Notes: generated from the sequence alone by a model not told the origin. DNA of 64,000 nucleotides from Microcoleus sp. FACHB-68 (GCF_014695715.1 NZ_JACJOT010000008.1:1302001-1366000), one strand, 5' to 3'; numbered from the stretch's first letter, positions 18,447 to 28,062 are shown. Translations and numbers: made by a program.

Positions 18447-19301
18447 ATGAGTGAAATAAAAACGATTGTTCTACCCATCGGTCGGGAACAGCCGGATGTG
18501 GAAAATGGCTCGATCTTCTTTGTGGGAACGGCAACGGTTATCCTGCGTTATGCAGGATTCACAATTCTAACTGACCCGAACTTCCTCCATCAGGGCGATC
18601 ACGTACATTTAGGTTATGGAATTCGCGCGACGCGAACCACAAATCCAGCGATAGAGATTGAGGAGTTACCACCCATAGACTTACTCGTGCTTTCGCATAT
18701 GCATGAGGATCATTTTGATCGCGTGGCAGAGGAAAAGCTGGATAAAAGGATTCCGATTGTTAGCACGCAGCACGCTATCGCTAAGCTGAATAAGAAAGGA
18801 TTTAATTCAACTTACGCCCTGGAAACTTGGGAAAAAATAACCTTTACAAAAGGTGAAGAAAAACTTTGTATTAGTGCGATGCCGGGTACACATGGCCCTG
18901 CTTTTCTTTCCGCTGCCTTGCCGCCGGTGATGGGGAGTATGCTGGAGTTTCAAACACCTGCCGGCAAGACTCGCTTTCGCCTTTACATTACGGGAGATAC
19001 GCTGATTACGGAACAGTTGAAAGAGATTCCTAAGCGGTACTCTGATATTGATTTAGGGCTGCTGCACTTGGGAGGAACAATGGTTTTTGGTGTGTTACTG
19101 ACGATGGATGCAAAACAAGGCGTAGAAGCGATTCAAATTATCGCACCCCAGACAGCTATCCCCATTCACTATAACGATTACACGGTGTTTAAATCGCCAC
19201 TTGAAGACTTTATGAAGGCAGTGTCAGCAGCCGGCCTTGAAGAACGAGTGAAATATTTAAGCCACGGGGACACTTACACATTTAAAGTGTCGGCAACTTA
19301 A
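18447..19301 (+). CDS. Metallo-beta-lactamase-fold hydrolase (UlaG-like)
   Basis: A 284-aa cytosolic metallo-beta-lactamase-fold protein. The metal-binding motif is LSHMHEDHFD (HxHxDH) near residue 83, with further ligands in PGTHGP, ITGDT (the Asp bridging the metals) and IPIHYNDY near the C-terminus. It most resembles the UlaG and L-ascorbate-6-phosphate lactonase-like branch, whose bacterial members mostly have unknown substrates. AGGA sits about 10 nt upstream of the ATG. It has no functional neighbours; convergent genes follow. Confidence 0.85.
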   Translation: MSEIKTIVLPIGREQPDVENGSIFFVGTATVILRYAGFTILTDPNFLHQGDHVHLGYGIRATRTTNPAIEIEELPPIDLLVLSHMHEDHFDRVAEEKLDKRIPIVSTQHAIAKLNKKGFNSTYALETWEKITFTKGEEKLCISAMPGTHGPAFLSAALPPVMGSMLEFQTPAGKTRFRLYITGDTLITEQLKEIPKRYSDIDLGLLHLGGTMVFGVLLTMDAKQGVEAIQIIAPQTAIPIHYNDYTVFKSPLEDFMKAVSAAGLEERVKYLSHGDTYTFKVSAT

Positions 19302-19506
19302 TCGCCACAAATGCAAAAAATACGCTCAAGAGAAAGTTTTGTTAACTATCTCCAAGCGCTTTACTGTTTGATGATACCTCTTACAGAGAGCCAGTTATTT
19401 TGCCGGCAGAACTGAATTTAAGCATCCAATTCATTTGTGGGGCAAGCATTCTGCCGGTTTTATATCTGCCACTGCAAGAGGTATATATTTGCGAAAATTA
19501 TCGGCT

Positions 19507-19896
19507 TTAATTTCCACTCACGGCATCACCGGCACTCTCCAAAGCACGCTGTGGCGCTTCAAGGATTTCACCGGCTTTGTCTTTCACCGAACCAAAAAAC
19601 TCTTTGGTACTCTCAGGAACCGGCTGATCAAGATTCAACCTTTCACGGAGGGTTTCACCCAAGTTTTTACCGTTAGTATTTGGAGGGAGCGGTTTCTGAG
19701 GGATGGAACTTCCTGGGCTAGAAGCCTTGTCAATTTCGTAAGCAGTGCCCTCTGGGGTCACGGCACCGGCAGCCAGTGCTTGAGTTGCGTTGCTGGCGAT
19801 AAAGGGCGCACTCAAAAATAGGGCGGTTGCTACCAGGAAAACGCTCAAAACTTGGCGCAAGCGAAGATTTTTTAGCAGTGAAATGACTTGTTTCAT
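19507..19896 (-). CDS. Small exported protein
   Basis: A 129-aa protein with a Lys/Arg-rich start followed by a hydrophobic segment (LSVFLVATALFLSAPFIA) and an ALAAG-type cleavage site, so it is exported or anchored. The mature part is hydrophilic, with a C-terminal amphipathic stretch (FFGSVKDKAGEILEAPQRAL) like those of small cyanobacterial stress proteins. The ATG at 19896 is fixed by AAGGAG 7 nt upstream; a TTG further upstream is unlikely. I know no function. Confidence 0.65.
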   Translation of the reverse strand: MKQVISLLKNLRLRQVLSVFLVATALFLSAPFIASNATQALAAGAVTPEGTAYEIDKASSPGSSIPQKPLPPNTNGKNLGETLRERLNLDQPVPESTKEFFGSVKDKAGEILEAPQRALESAGDAVSGN

Positions 19897-20255
19897 TGAA
19901 TGACTCCTTTTCAATTTTTTCGGCTTTAGTACAACTTTAACACAATTGTCTTTCTTGTTTTGAAAATTATTATTTTTCAGGGAGTCTTAATCAAGAACGA
20001 ACGGGTAGGCGAACCCCTTAAAAAAATTGATTTTACCATTTTAAATACGGTGAGGGGTGAAGCCTCATTAAGTGGTTGCTTCCCTAACTAACCGTTAACA
20101 TAAATAACGGCAAAAGATGGAACCTTTGCCGGCAAACCGCTTTCAGTGTTTGACTTTTTTATTAAGGCTGGCGTTGCTAACATGGTTGCCGCCAAGGCTC
20201 CCAAACCGGCAACGCCAGCCTACTGCACCAACTTCGTTGCCGTAATTGAGTGAGG
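19897..20255. other. Spacer with stem-loop
   Basis: About 360 bp between two minus-strand genes. It holds the perfect 12-bp stem at 20166-20220 (separate entry) and otherwise no coding signal. Confidence 0.5.
20166..20220 (-). terminator. 12-bp stem-loop downstream of SDR gene
   Basis: GGCTGGCGTTGC (20166-20177) is the exact reverse complement of 20209-20220, with a 31-nt loop. It lies 35 bp past the SDR stop on the minus strand. There is no U tract on that strand, so it may stabilise the mRNA end or terminate only weakly. Confidence 0.5.
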
Positions 20256-21269
20256 CTAAATTTGATTGGGATTGGTGAAGGCGGCTGCTGCCAGCAACGC
20301 TGCCACTCCCAAGACAGTGCCGGCAATTGCCACTGCCGGATTCAGCATTATCCAGTCAGATAAGCTGGGGATTGTCAAGTGACCAAAATCTCCCTGCACT
20401 CGGTCATAACCGGCCATTGGCTCAAACAAATTGTCCGGCGCATCCTCAGACTTTGGCTCAGGAGTTCGCTGTCCCGGAAAAGCGATGAGTAGCAACAGCA
20501 GATCCACCAGCCCAGGTGAAAGCCGTTGCAGCACATCCAGCACTCGACCGACATCCCCCACAATGTAGTCACGAGTTGGATGCTCAGCGACGTGGAGGAT
20601 CGCATCCGCAACCAATTTGGGGTCGTAGTAGGGTGGAATTCCTGTGGGTTTTACGCCTAACTTGGTGCGAACGTGATTGTAGTAGGGCGTGTTGATCACT
20701 GCGGGTTTGATACTCGTGACACTGATGGGGATTTTTTCGTGTTGGAGTTCCACGCGCAGGGATTCAACGAAGCCTTCAACGCCGTGCTTTGCTGCTGAAT
20801 AAGGGCTTTGCAGCGGCACAGATCGCCGGCCTTCCATTGAGGAAATGTGAATCAACGCCCCCCGCCCTTCTCGTTTGAGATGGGGGAGCGCTGCCATTGC
20901 CCCGTATACTTGCCCCATCAAGGTAACGTCGATGACGCGCTGAAATTCTTCTGGGGTAATTTGGTCAAAGGTGGCGAGGACGCCGGTGGCTGCGAGGTGA
21001 ACCCAGGTATCGAGCCGGCCATAAACTTCTATCGCTTTGTCGGCAATCGCTTGCACCTGAGCGAAATCTGCTACATCAGCGGTAATCGCCACAGCCACAC
21101 CGCCGGCATTTTGGATCTCGCGCACTAAGGACTCTAACCCTGATTGGCTGCGAGCCGAAACCACCAATTTTGCCCCTCGTGCGGCGAACTGTAAGGCAGT
21201 CTGACGCCCGATGCCGCTGGAGGCTCCAACGACTGCGACAACCTGCTGGTTTATCGGCTTCAGTTGCAT
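20256..21269 (-). CDS. SDR-family oxidoreductase with C-terminal membrane anchor
   Basis: A 337-aa classical short-chain dehydrogenase. The cofactor motif GASSGIG is at residues 16-22, SARS after beta-strand 2 suggests NADP(H), and the catalytic Ser (HISSMEG) and YSAAK (YxxxK, near residue 156) are intact. After the Rossmann domain, about 80 extra residues end in a hydrophobic helix (IAGTVLGVAALLAAAAF), so it is probably tethered to a membrane. AAGGAG lies 9-10 nt upstream of the ATG. The substrate is unknown; many such proteins are annotated only as SDR family. Confidence 0.9.
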   Translation of the reverse strand: MQLKPINQQVVAVVGASSGIGRQTALQFAARGAKLVVSARSQSGLESLVREIQNAGGVAVAITADVADFAQVQAIADKAIEVYGRLDTWVHLAATGVLATFDQITPEEFQRVIDVTLMGQVYGAMAALPHLKREGRGALIHISSMEGRRSVPLQSPYSAAKHGVEGFVESLRVELQHEKIPISVTSIKPAVINTPYYNHVRTKLGVKPTGIPPYYDPKLVADAILHVAEHPTRDYIVGDVGRVLDVLQRLSPGLVDLLLLLIAFPGQRTPEPKSEDAPDNLFEPMAGYDRVQGDFGHLTIPSLSDWIMLNPAVAIAGTVLGVAALLAAAAFTNPNQI

Positions 21270-21398
21270 TAAATCGCGCTCCTTGTTTGTTGTGAATTTG
21301 TTTTTCTCGCTCAGGCGATAGCTGCCGGCCCGCTTTTGATCAATTGGAACCGGCAGCCTAAAGAAGATGTAACGATTGGGGATTTTCCGAAGGTGTTT

Positions 21399-22664
21399 TT
21401 ATCCCTCTGGAGTCATGCTCCGAGCCATTTGTAGATGCTCTTCTAGGAGTGGTAGCTTCTCGGCTGCCCAGGCTTTCAAATCTTGAGCCTGTCCTTGTTG
21501 AGTTTGGCTTTGGAACAAGGAGACATCCTGGGTGTGAGCCTTGACCATTTCTTGCATATAAGCTGAGTCAAACTCTCTCCCGGAAAGCTTGGACAATCGC
21601 TCTATCTTTGCTCGGTTTTCTTCGCCCATATCTGTTGGCAAAGTCAGACCTTTTTGGCGAGCTAATTGTGTCAGTTCTTGCGTTGCTTGGGTGTGATGAT
21701 CAATCATCATTTGCCCAAACTCTTTGACTGCATCACTTGTAGCTTTTTCTGTTGCGAGTTGACCAAGTTGGATTTCGGCTATGTTATCTTGGGCGGCTTT
21801 CATCACGAAATCCCTGTCTGCGGTGCTCAGAGAACTTTGGGAATTTCCCCTAGCAGGATTGTTCGTTCCCCCTGCCGGCGCATTCATTGTGCCTGGAGTA
21901 TTGCTGCCGCCACCTTGGCGCTGCATGGTGCCTGGGGTGTTGCTGCCTTCACCTTGGCGCTGCATGGTGCCTGGGGTATTGCTGCCTTCACCTTGGCGCT
22001 GCATGGTGCCTGGGGTATTGCTGCCTTCACCTTGGCGCTGCATGGTGCCTGGGGTGTTGCTGCCTTCACCTTGGCGCTGCATGGTGCCTGGGGTGTTGCT
22101 GCCTTCACCTTGGCGCTGCATGGTGCCTGGAGTGTTGCTGCCTTCACCTTGGCGCTGCAGGGTGCCTGGAGTGTTGCTGCCTTCACCTTGCTGCAGCCTG
22201 CGTGGAGCGTTAGTCTCCCCTGCCGGCGCGTTGATATTTTCTGGGATATTCGTGTCTGTTGCCGGCCCGCCGCTGTTACTTGGGCCATTGGTGCCTTCAC
22301 GCTGACGCATCCCTCTTGGGGTGTTCATCTGTCCTGCCGGCTCATCCATTGTGTCTGGGGTGATGACGCCGCCGTCCTCCTGGCGCATCGTGCCCGGAGC
22401 GTCACTACCCTCACCCTGCCGCATCCTCTCAGGAGTGTTCATTGTATCTCCAGTTTCACCCGTGGTGCCTGGAGTGTTCATGGTGTCTCCAGTTTCACCC
22501 GTGGTGCCTGGAGTATTCTGAGCAATCTCTAAACGTTGAGAGACAGATGGGTTAACAGTGCGGGGTGTTGCAATCTGTGCCAATACCGGCAGACTGCTCA
22601 AGGAACTGACACTGGCAATTCCCAGAAACCCAGCTAGTTTCTTGAGGCTATTTTTGCGACTCAT
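21399..22664 (-). CDS. Exported DUF4142 protein with a 13-residue tandem repeat
   Basis: A 421-aa protein. An N-terminal signal peptide ends near LPVLAQ. A Gly/Thr/Pro/Gln-rich region follows with seven near-identical 13-residue units (SNTPGTMQRQGEG type). The C-terminal 130 residues are a DUF4142 domain (ferritin-like four-helix bundle) with ADRDFVMKAAQDNIAEIQLG and MIDHHTQATQEL. DUF4142 proteins are generally periplasmic and of unknown function. The ATG at 22664 directly precedes the signal peptide; a TTG at 22691 is less likely. The linker may span the envelope or bind a polymer. Confidence 0.85.
   Translation of the reverse strand: MSRKNSLKKLAGFLGIASVSSLSSLPVLAQIATPRTVNPSVSQRLEIAQNTPGTTGETGDTMNTPGTTGETGDTMNTPERMRQGEGSDAPGTMRQEDGGVITPDTMDEPAGQMNTPRGMRQREGTNGPSNSGGPATDTNIPENINAPAGETNAPRRLQQGEGSNTPGTLQRQGEGSNTPGTMQRQGEGSNTPGTMQRQGEGSNTPGTMQRQGEGSNTPGTMQRQGEGSNTPGTMQRQGEGSNTPGTMQRQGGGSNTPGTMNAPAGGTNNPARGNSQSSLSTADRDFVMKAAQDNIAEIQLGQLATEKATSDAVKEFGQMMIDHHTQATQELTQLARQKGLTLPTDMGEENRAKIERLSKLSGREFDSAYMQEMVKAHTQDVSLFQSQTQQGQAQDLKAWAAEKLPLLEEHLQMARSMTPEG
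21890..22190. repeat. 39-bp minisatellite inside the DUF4142 gene
   Basis: Seven tandem 39-bp units with the CATGGTGCCTGG core (first near 21922, then every 39 bp; the last has CAGGGTGCCTGG). The units are almost identical, differing mainly at a GTATT/GTGTT site. Copy number is likely to vary between strains. Confidence 0.9.
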
Positions 22665-22828
22665 TGTTTTATCTACCTTTGATTTTTTCAAGTGCTAAAT
22701 GGCTATGCACCCTGCCTTGAAAGATCGGAATTTTCGGAGCTTTTGAATCCGTCGTCGATTGAATTTTTGTCGCTATTAACAGCGGAGCTGGAAGTCAGCA
22801 ATACCGGCAGCCTATTCGCTAAATCGCT

Positions 22829-23890
22829 CTAACGGTAAGGAATGACTTCTTCACGTTGAACGACTGGTTTTGATTTGCGGAATAAATTGGCTAATCCACC
22901 TAAGCCGAGTAAACCGAGCAAGCCCCAATTGGAAGCGCGGCTTTTCCGGCGAGTTGTTGCAGCTTCAGTCGCACCATAAGGAGTTGTGGTGGGGCTGGGC
23001 GAGATGGTAGTGGTGGTGGTTGTGGTGCGAGTGGTACTCGGCGTGGGGGTTGTGCCTAAACCGCTTGGCGTGGTGGTGGTGCTTCCCGGCGTGATCGTGG
23101 TGGTGCTTCCCGGCGTTGTGGTGGTGTTTAAACCGCTCGGTGTCGTGGTGCTGCCGGTGCCGGTGCCTAAACCGCTCGGTGTCGTGGTGCTGCCGGTGCC
23201 GGTGCCTAAACCGCTCGGTGTCGTGGTGCTGCCGGTGCTTCCCGGAGTTGTGGTGGTGTCGGTGCCGGTGCCTAAACCGCTCGGTGTGGTGGTGTCTATG
23301 TCTGTGTCTGTATCACCGGGAGTGGAAGTCGTGCCTAAACCATCCGGACTGGTGGTGGTATCTGTCCCTAAACCACTCGGTGTGGTGCTGCCGGCTCCTG
23401 TGTCATCGGGCGTGTCGGTGTCTAAACCGCTTGGTGTGGTGGTGTCGGTGCCTAAACCGCTCGGTGTCGTGGTGCCGGTGCCATCCGGGCTGGTGGTGGT
23501 ATCTGTTCCTAAACCACTGCCGGTTCCTAAACCACTGCCGGTTCCTGAGCCGGTGCCAGATCCTGAGCCGGTGCCAGATCCTGAACCTGTGGGGCTAGTA
23601 GAATTCGTGCCGGTGCTACCGCCATCGTTGGTGGTGCCGGCTCCTGAGCGGGTGGGGCTTGTGGTGGTTCCTGTCCCTGAGCCGGTGCCGGTTCCTAAAC
23701 CACTGCCGGTTCCTGAGCCGGTGCCAGTTCCTGAGCCGGTGCCAGCTCCTGAGCCGGTGCCAGCTCCTGATCCACTACCGGCACCCCCAGCGCCTGACTG
23801 GGCAGAGGCAGGCAAATCTAAAGGCAGACTGGCTACAGCTATAGTAAAAGCACCCGCACAAACAATTTTCAACAAGTTAGAAGGTTTCAT
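22829..23890 (-). CDS. Exported Gly/Thr/Ser-rich protein with WGxxGxxG-type C-terminus
   Basis: A 353-aa protein. The signal peptide spans residues 1-30 and ends near ASAQ. Residues 31 to about 300 are low-complexity GTGSG, TTTPSGLGT and TTTTP repeats. The C-terminus has NWGLLGLLGLGGLANLFRKS: a WGxxGxxG segment, a hydrophobic helix and basic residues, the layout of a C-terminal sorting or anchoring signal. The start is supported by AGAGGAA about 9 nt upstream of the ATG. It is probably a cell-surface or sheath protein. The opposite strand is also open for 325 codons because of the repeats, and that reading is not a gene. Confidence 0.75.
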   Translation of the reverse strand: MKPSNLLKIVCAGAFTIAVASLPLDLPASAQSGAGGAGSGSGAGTGSGAGTGSGTGTGSGTGSGLGTGTGSGTGTTTSPTRSGAGTTNDGGSTGTNSTSPTGSGSGTGSGSGTGSGTGSGLGTGSGLGTDTTTSPDGTGTTTPSGLGTDTTTPSGLDTDTPDDTGAGSTTPSGLGTDTTTSPDGLGTTSTPGDTDTDIDTTTPSGLGTGTDTTTTPGSTGSTTTPSGLGTGTGSTTTPSGLGTGTGSTTTPSGLNTTTTPGSTTTITPGSTTTTPSGLGTTPTPSTTRTTTTTTTISPSPTTTPYGATEAATTRRKSRASNWGLLGLLGLGGLANLFRKSKPVVQREEVIPYR

Positions 23891-24556
23891 AATCTACATT
23901 CCTCTGGGCTTTAACATTTTTGACCGTTCTGTCTTTCTAAATCAGCTTTGTCTATTGAAGTAGCTGCTACATTTAAGCAAGCTTTTCCAAACATTTTTGA
24001 CAAGGCTTCCAGGGTGTTACCTGCCTGGAACGGGCGAACTCACAAGCCTGAAGAACCGTTCAATCTGCGCTCAAGTAAGTGGCAATCTGGACGGCCCTCG
24101 CTGCAAGTTTGATTATTCCCCCTTAAGCTATGACTAATGCCTTGGTTTCGCCTACAGCCTGTAGGAGGATTTCGCTGTTTTCACAATCCGCCCTCCGGTG
24201 TATGTATTTTGGTTTTTCCAAAGAATTCTGAGGCTCAGTTAAATCCCCTTCGGGCTTGAGTCTGATAGCTTTTTGTGAAACTGGATTTTTGGGGACGCTG
24301 TTCGTCTTCTGATTCGCCTCACAAATTACTTTTGTCCTTCATCCTCAGCCTTCAAGAAGCACTGATCCTCTAATGGCACTTCTATCAAAGGAAGTAATTC
24401 AAAGTTAAGTTAACTTGTAATTAAGATAACTTTTAGTCAGAAAGTCGTCACACTTGATTCGATGCCGGCGGCACCTAACTGTTAACACGTAGTGTTCCCC
24501 CACCATTCGGAACAGTCTGGCAAAAAGATGAAAAATAAATATTTCAAACTGCCAGA
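23891..24556. other. Spacer upstream of the low-complexity gene
   Basis: About 670 bp. It contains a small perfect hairpin (CCTACA at 24151-24156 with TGTAGG at 24160-24165). No coding region is supported. The promoter of the minus-strand low-complexity gene should lie near its left end. Confidence 0.5.
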
Positions 24557-26287
24557 TTATTTCTGTGCTGCTTTCACAATACACTCCGAGGGCAGAATTA
24601 TAAAACCTTCTTGATTGAAAACAGAACATTGCTCGGCGACGCGGGACAAAGCCGGCACTGCGCCTTGCTGCAATCTATTACTAGCATCAATTGCTACTTG
24701 ATACTGTCGCCGCCAGCGATTTGCTGTGATATATTCTGGCGTAAAAGCGGAGTTATCGAGCAGCCAAAAATCGACTTTGTACTTTTGAATGAGCTGCTGT
24801 GCCGGCGTTAAATCCTGGCTGTACTGAGCTTCAATCAATTCCAGCACTCGTTCCCGAAATTGGCGATAATAGCCGGCATGGTAGGGAATCGCGTATTCCC
24901 GCCCAACTAAAATGGAGCGTCCAGAAAAGGAGGGAATGTTATTGGCTTCTTCCGCAATCGATGCGATCAGAGTGTCTTTGGGTTGTTGTTGAAAAAACTC
25001 ATATAAAGCCGGAGTTTGTCCCACAGCATAATCACTTTTTGGGAAGGTTTTAACCAAGCTGGGATAAATTAAAATTATCACAATTATTACGCAAGAAAGC
25101 ACTCCTAGCAATAAAAATATTTTTGATTTATTACCTTTCGAGATAGAATTCTTGAGTGTTTCTAAAACTGCTTCTAAGAGGATGATTAAGGTGATGCCGG
25201 CGGCAATTGCTAAGACAATTCGCAGGCTGTGTTGGGTATACCGGCTGGGCAGATGAAGTTTGAATAAAACAGCATGAGCAGCCAAAAACATGGCGAGGGA
25301 AGCCAGAAGAATTTGAGGTAAAACAGTGATGCCGGCACGCAATTCTTTGAGTAACGGAAAGCGAGACGGATAGCGGAGCAAAATCGGCAGCAATACCGCA
25401 CTCCAGATAGGAATCGGCAAGCGAGAGGGCAAGATGCCGCTACCTCGCCCATCCAGCCAAAAGTTTAAAGGATCTTCGTGGAAAAAAGGTGTGCGCCCTT
25501 TGGGTAAGAATTCTGGCAGTATTCTCGCTTCTGCTGGGGTGATCACGGGGCCATATTCACTCGCATTTAAAGCGTAGGGCAACATAATCAAAAAAGCAAT
25601 GGCTAATCCGACTGCACAAAACCAATATTCTTTTCGATTTTGGGGCAGTTGAATACGCCCTTTTGAGAAGTTAATGAGTTGCAGAATTAAGAGTCCGGCG
25701 CAGATGAATACATATTGGGGATAAAATAGTCCTAAAAGGGCAATAGCGATGCCGGTGCCTATAAAGGATCGGCGGAGTAAATAATATAAAAATGCTACAA
25801 ATAGAGGGTAAACAAAGGCTCTAGGGGTTGCGGAGATTAAGTCATCTTTCATCCACAAGCTTTGATTGAGCAGCAATGAGGAGAGAAAGCCGGCTGCCGG
25901 TATGGGCAAGATTTGTATTGTAGAGGCGAAACAGTAGCCGGTGGTGATTAATCCTAATACCATTGGCAGGAGTTTATGCAGCATCATGGGTTCGATGCCG
26001 GCTGCGTTTATCAGTTGATAAAGGGTGGTGTATCCCCAAGGTGCAACTGATTGAAAGTAGTTGGCGATTAAATCGTTGGGAAATAGTTCTGGATCGCTAA
26101 AGCGTTGCATCCAAAATACGTGTTGTCTGGCATCGTCTTGCACGATGTATTCACTGCTAAAAGCTTGTTGCAATGCGAGAAGTGCGTAAATACATGAGAA
26201 TGTTAGGCTTAAGCTGAACCAGAATATTAGTTGGGATCGGGAGGGTTTGGTTTGGGTTAAAAGTTTATGTAGTTGGGTGATCAGCAT
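24557..26287 (-). CDS. Multi-TM GT-C-like protein, paralogue A
   Basis: A 576-aa inner-membrane protein with about ten hydrophobic segments and a C-terminal soluble domain. The first outer loop carries VQDDARQHVFWMQRF; an acidic pair at this place is the hallmark of GT-C glycosyltransferases, which use lipid-phosphate sugars. Other shared segments are LWMKDDLISATPRAF, LHLPSRYTQHSLRI and FFQQQPKDT. Two close paralogues lie nearby (28063-29835 and 29879-31681), with a GT39-like gene between. GT-C membership is inferred from topology and the acidic motif; I recognise no characterised homologue. The small periplasmic C-terminal domain (about 150 aa) may bind the acceptor. Confidence 0.65.
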   Translation of the reverse strand: MLITQLHKLLTQTKPSRSQLIFWFSLSLTFSCIYALLALQQAFSSEYIVQDDARQHVFWMQRFSDPELFPNDLIANYFQSVAPWGYTTLYQLINAAGIEPMMLHKLLPMVLGLITTGYCFASTIQILPIPAAGFLSSLLLNQSLWMKDDLISATPRAFVYPLFVAFLYYLLRRSFIGTGIAIALLGLFYPQYVFICAGLLILQLINFSKGRIQLPQNRKEYWFCAVGLAIAFLIMLPYALNASEYGPVITPAEARILPEFLPKGRTPFFHEDPLNFWLDGRGSGILPSRLPIPIWSAVLLPILLRYPSRFPLLKELRAGITVLPQILLASLAMFLAAHAVLFKLHLPSRYTQHSLRIVLAIAAGITLIILLEAVLETLKNSISKGNKSKIFLLLGVLSCVIIVIILIYPSLVKTFPKSDYAVGQTPALYEFFQQQPKDTLIASIAEEANNIPSFSGRSILVGREYAIPYHAGYYRQFRERVLELIEAQYSQDLTPAQQLIQKYKVDFWLLDNSAFTPEYITANRWRRQYQVAIDASNRLQQGAVPALSRVAEQCSVFNQEGFIILPSECIVKAAQK

Positions 26288-26310
26288 GGGGATTTTTTAT
26301 TCTATTTTTT

Positions 26311-26350
26311 AACCGCAGATAAACGCAGATAAACGCAGATAAACGCAGAT
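26311..26350. repeat. Decanucleotide tandem array, 4 units
   Basis: Four consecutive 10-bp units of the form AAACGCAGAT (first unit AACCGCAGAT), between the two membrane-protein genes. A degenerate inverted counterpart is at 33831-33870. Confidence 0.9.
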
Positions 26351-26367
26351 ATTTTTTGGGTGGGTGT

Positions 26368-28005
26368 TTAAGGGTTTGAGATGGGTGATTTTTTTAATTT
26401 CCATAGCCAGAAGTTTTGGTTGTTTAATAGTAGTTCTGTTTGGCGTTTTTGCTGGGCTTCGATTCCTTTAATTAAGGTTTGGGAAGGACTGAATATAAAT
26501 ATATCGCTGAAGCCGGCTGGGATTTTAGGGATTTCGGGTTCAAGGACTAATTGCAGTTTGACTTTTGGATCGAGGAGGTAGCTGAGAGATAGCATCCGGC
26601 AAGTAAAACAATCACCCAGGATAGGGGAATTATCACTAATCAGAAGTGGGTTAGGTGTTTGGTTGACTATTTTGGCGATTTGGGGCAGATATTGGTTTTT
26701 GGAGGGGCTTTTGTTCCACCAAAATTGGGCTTGAGAACTGATGGCGCAGGAGAGTATTCCGCTTAAGGCTAGGGCAATTAGAATCAAGTGCCAAAGTTTT
26801 TGGTTGCGGGGATGTCTGGAGATGGGTATTTGAGTGGCGATAAGGTAAGCAACAGTGAGTTGAATACCTAAATAATAGGGAATTAGATATCGGGCGGTGG
26901 TGGATCGTAGTCCTCCTAAAATTAAATCAGGAAGGATTAAAGCGAGTGCCGGCACTCCCATCAATATTAGGATAAATAACCAAACTTTTTGGGGGGTATG
27001 CCGGCACAAAAAATAAATTGAATAGGCAATTATAAATAATATAGCGATACTGGGAGGGTTTAAGGATTTATAGCCGGTATTTAAATCGAAAAAAATATTG
27101 CTTGTGTGAACTAGCAACCGCTGTAGTAAAAAACCAAAAGCTACTTTTTGATTTGTCCAAGCAGCGCTCGTTTGAAGCCGGTTTAAATTAGCAACTGTCA
27201 CCCAAAGCCAGGGAGAAAAAGCAAGAATGCCGGCGGATAAAGCGATGAGATAAATTTTAACGGTTTTATTCCAGCGGAAATTTTCGGTTTTTAAGAAATA
27301 AATGCCTTGGGCAATTGTTACGAACCAAGCAAAGAGAAAGGTATAAAGATTAAGCGCTAGGGTGGCGGCATAAATACCCCAATGTAGTTTAGTTTGAACG
27401 CGCATGGCTCGCAATAATGCGGCACTTGATAGTAAAGTGGTAACAGTCCATAAACTATATTCTCGTGCTTCTTGTGCGTAGAGAACGTGGAAGGGAGAAA
27501 CAGCCATGAGTGCAATGGCAATCCATGCGACTAACGGCGACTCAAATAATTCTATGCACAACCAATAAAGAGCCGGAAATACTAACAAGCTAATTAAGGC
27601 AGATAAAGTTCTTGGTGTTGCTAGAGAATGACCCAACTGCTGCACCCAATATCGCGCCATTATATAATAAAGGGGTGGGTGTTGGGGAGATTCTATGGCT
27701 AAAGAGTTTAGAGTGCCGGCTAAGCCTTTTTCTGGATTGGGTTGTTGATATTTCTGCAAACTTGCAACGCTAATTACTTCACTATTGTAGAGTTGTTGGA
27801 TTGCTTCGGCTTCGGTATGTCCGGAAATTCGCAAGGATGTGTAAGTTTCATCAATCCAATATATTTTTTTATCAATATTGAGAAACCTGAAATAAACACC
27901 AAAAATCAACAAAATTGTAATTAAAAATGTTAAGCAAGTTTGTTGCAAAGCTCGACTTTGCCCCATCTTTCTATTAATTTCTCGCACCCGATCAAGATAA
28001 TTCAT
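26368..28005 (-). CDS. Glycosyltransferase family 39-like membrane protein
   Basis: A 545-aa polytopic protein of the ArnT/PMT (GT39) type, which transfers a sugar from polyprenyl phosphate outside the membrane. After the first TM helix the loop reads KIYWIDETYTSLRISGH, with the Asp-Glu pair typical of the family, and later QHPPLYYIMARYW, a GT39 hallmark. Around ten more TM segments and a soluble C-terminus follow. It lies within the paralogue cluster, 80 bp from paralogue A and 57 bp from paralogue B, all on one strand. Substrate is unknown; nearby polyprenyl-phosphate GT2 enzymes could make its donor. Confidence 0.8.
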   Translation of the reverse strand: MNYLDRVREINRKMGQSRALQQTCLTFLITILLIFGVYFRFLNIDKKIYWIDETYTSLRISGHTEAEAIQQLYNSEVISVASLQKYQQPNPEKGLAGTLNSLAIESPQHPPLYYIMARYWVQQLGHSLATPRTLSALISLLVFPALYWLCIELFESPLVAWIAIALMAVSPFHVLYAQEAREYSLWTVTTLLSSAALLRAMRVQTKLHWGIYAATLALNLYTFLFAWFVTIAQGIYFLKTENFRWNKTVKIYLIALSAGILAFSPWLWVTVANLNRLQTSAAWTNQKVAFGFLLQRLLVHTSNIFFDLNTGYKSLNPPSIAILFIIAYSIYFLCRHTPQKVWLFILILMGVPALALILPDLILGGLRSTTARYLIPYYLGIQLTVAYLIATQIPISRHPRNQKLWHLILIALALSGILSCAISSQAQFWWNKSPSKNQYLPQIAKIVNQTPNPLLISDNSPILGDCFTCRMLSLSYLLDPKVKLQLVLEPEIPKIPAGFSDIFIFSPSQTLIKGIEAQQKRQTELLLNNQNFWLWKLKKSPISNP

Positions 28006-28062
28006 TCAATTGTTTTTATTTAGGGCTTTCGGCTTCAATTTTTTCGCCTAGAATTTCAAGGT

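Noticed and set aside
21666-22532. Plus-strand 288-codon open frame
   Set aside because: It is a shadow of the 39-bp minisatellite in the DUF4142 gene; residues are periodic Trp/Ala/Leu with no domain.
22986-23963. Plus-strand 325-codon open frame with Val/Pro repeats
   Set aside because: It is antisense to the low-complexity exported protein. Repeats of GGTGTCG type keep several frames open. The minus-strand reading has a signal peptide and anchor and is clearly the gene.
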